Of a stretch of DNA of 12,262 nucleotides, positions 12,155 to 12,262 are shown piece by piece. A program made the position numbers and the translations under genes. The stretch's first letter is position 1. Each line of letters starts with the position of its first letter. The notes below the pieces were generated by a model. The model searched no databases, was not told the DNA's origin, and saw only the letters and a list, made by a program, of their open reading frames with translations. Source of the stretch: an uncultured Oscillospiraceae bacterium (GTDB lineage: Bacteria; Bacillota; Clostridia; Oscillospirales; Oscillospiraceae); NCBI GenBank assembly GCA_900764755.1, contig CAAFPE010000107.1, forward strand, positions 1 to 12,262. Reading direction: 5' to 3'.

Positions 12155-12197
12155 ACAGACAGGAGGCCCCGGCGATCCGCCGGGGCCCCCCGTCTGT
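12155..12197 (+). repeat. 30-bp hairpin repeat, copy 2, in a longer stem
   Basis: Bases 12158-12187 repeat 11927-11956 exactly. Here the stem is longer: ACAGAC (12155-12160) pairs with GTCTGT (12192-12197), and only two A-C mismatches interrupt about 20 pairs. No T run follows. The rest of the window (12198-12262) is purine-rich and then AT-rich, with nothing recognisable. Confidence 0.7.
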
Positions 12198-12262
12198 GTG
12201 GGGTGTAAAAGGGGAGGGAGGAAAGGGAGAAATTTTTAAAACTTCGTGTTTTCACTCTTATC

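Noticed and set aside
11927..12197. CRISPR array, because of repeated palindromic units
   Set aside because: Only two identical units exist, 231 bp apart, with different hairpins between them. There are no regular spacers or cas genes.

Overview
The window looks like chromosomal DNA of a GC-rich, spore-forming, Gram-positive anaerobe of the Clostridia, probably an Oscillospiraceae-type gut bacterium. The evidence is GGAGG-type ribosome binding sites, sigma-A-type promoters, a SpoIIQ-like M23 protein, SLH repeats, a DUF3870 protein and a lipoprotein with a clear lipobox. The organism is an inference from gene content and style. No tRNA, rRNA, CRISPR array, transposase or phage gene was seen. 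There are nine full-length protein genes plus one candidate leader peptide.

Region 1 (1-1988): a bidirectional terminator closes whatever lies to the left. An ECF-type sigma factor and a translationally overlapping single-pass membrane protein follow. The second is probably the cognate anti-sigma/sensor. A GC-rich intergenic stretch with two hairpins separates this unit from the convergent M16 peptidase gene.

Region 2 (1989-4194): an M16 (pitrilysin/YmxG-type) zinc peptidase on the minus strand is divergent from a membrane-anchored M23/LytM-domain protein resembling SpoIIQ.

Region 3 (4195-10957, all minus strand), in transcription order: a DUF819 membrane protein; a strong intrinsic terminator; a transglutaminase-like protein; a secreted SLH protein with an NlpC/P60-like cysteine-peptidase core; an M19 membrane-type dipeptidase with its own candidate promoter; and a DUF3870 protein. 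A surface cysteine peptidase, a papain-fold protein, a dipeptidase and a putative carrier side by side suggest breakdown and uptake of peptides, perhaps cell-wall peptides. This is inferred from context only.

The DUF819 gene has the most intriguing regulatory DNA in the window. A near-consensus sigma-A promoter sits about 275 nt upstream of the start codon. The long leader holds a 23-codon open frame ending at the base of a terminator-like hairpin, plus a long-range helix (two left segments against one continuous right strand) enclosing that hairpin. This looks like an uncharacterised attenuator.

Region 4 (11148-12262): a well-formed promoter drives a small lipoprotein with weak GerMN-like features. 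After its stop codon come about 300 bp packed with eight consecutive inverted repeats. Two of these are exact 30-bp copies of one hairpin flanking the others. The block looks like a palindromic non-coding element or structured RNA. The last 65 bp show nothing recognisable.
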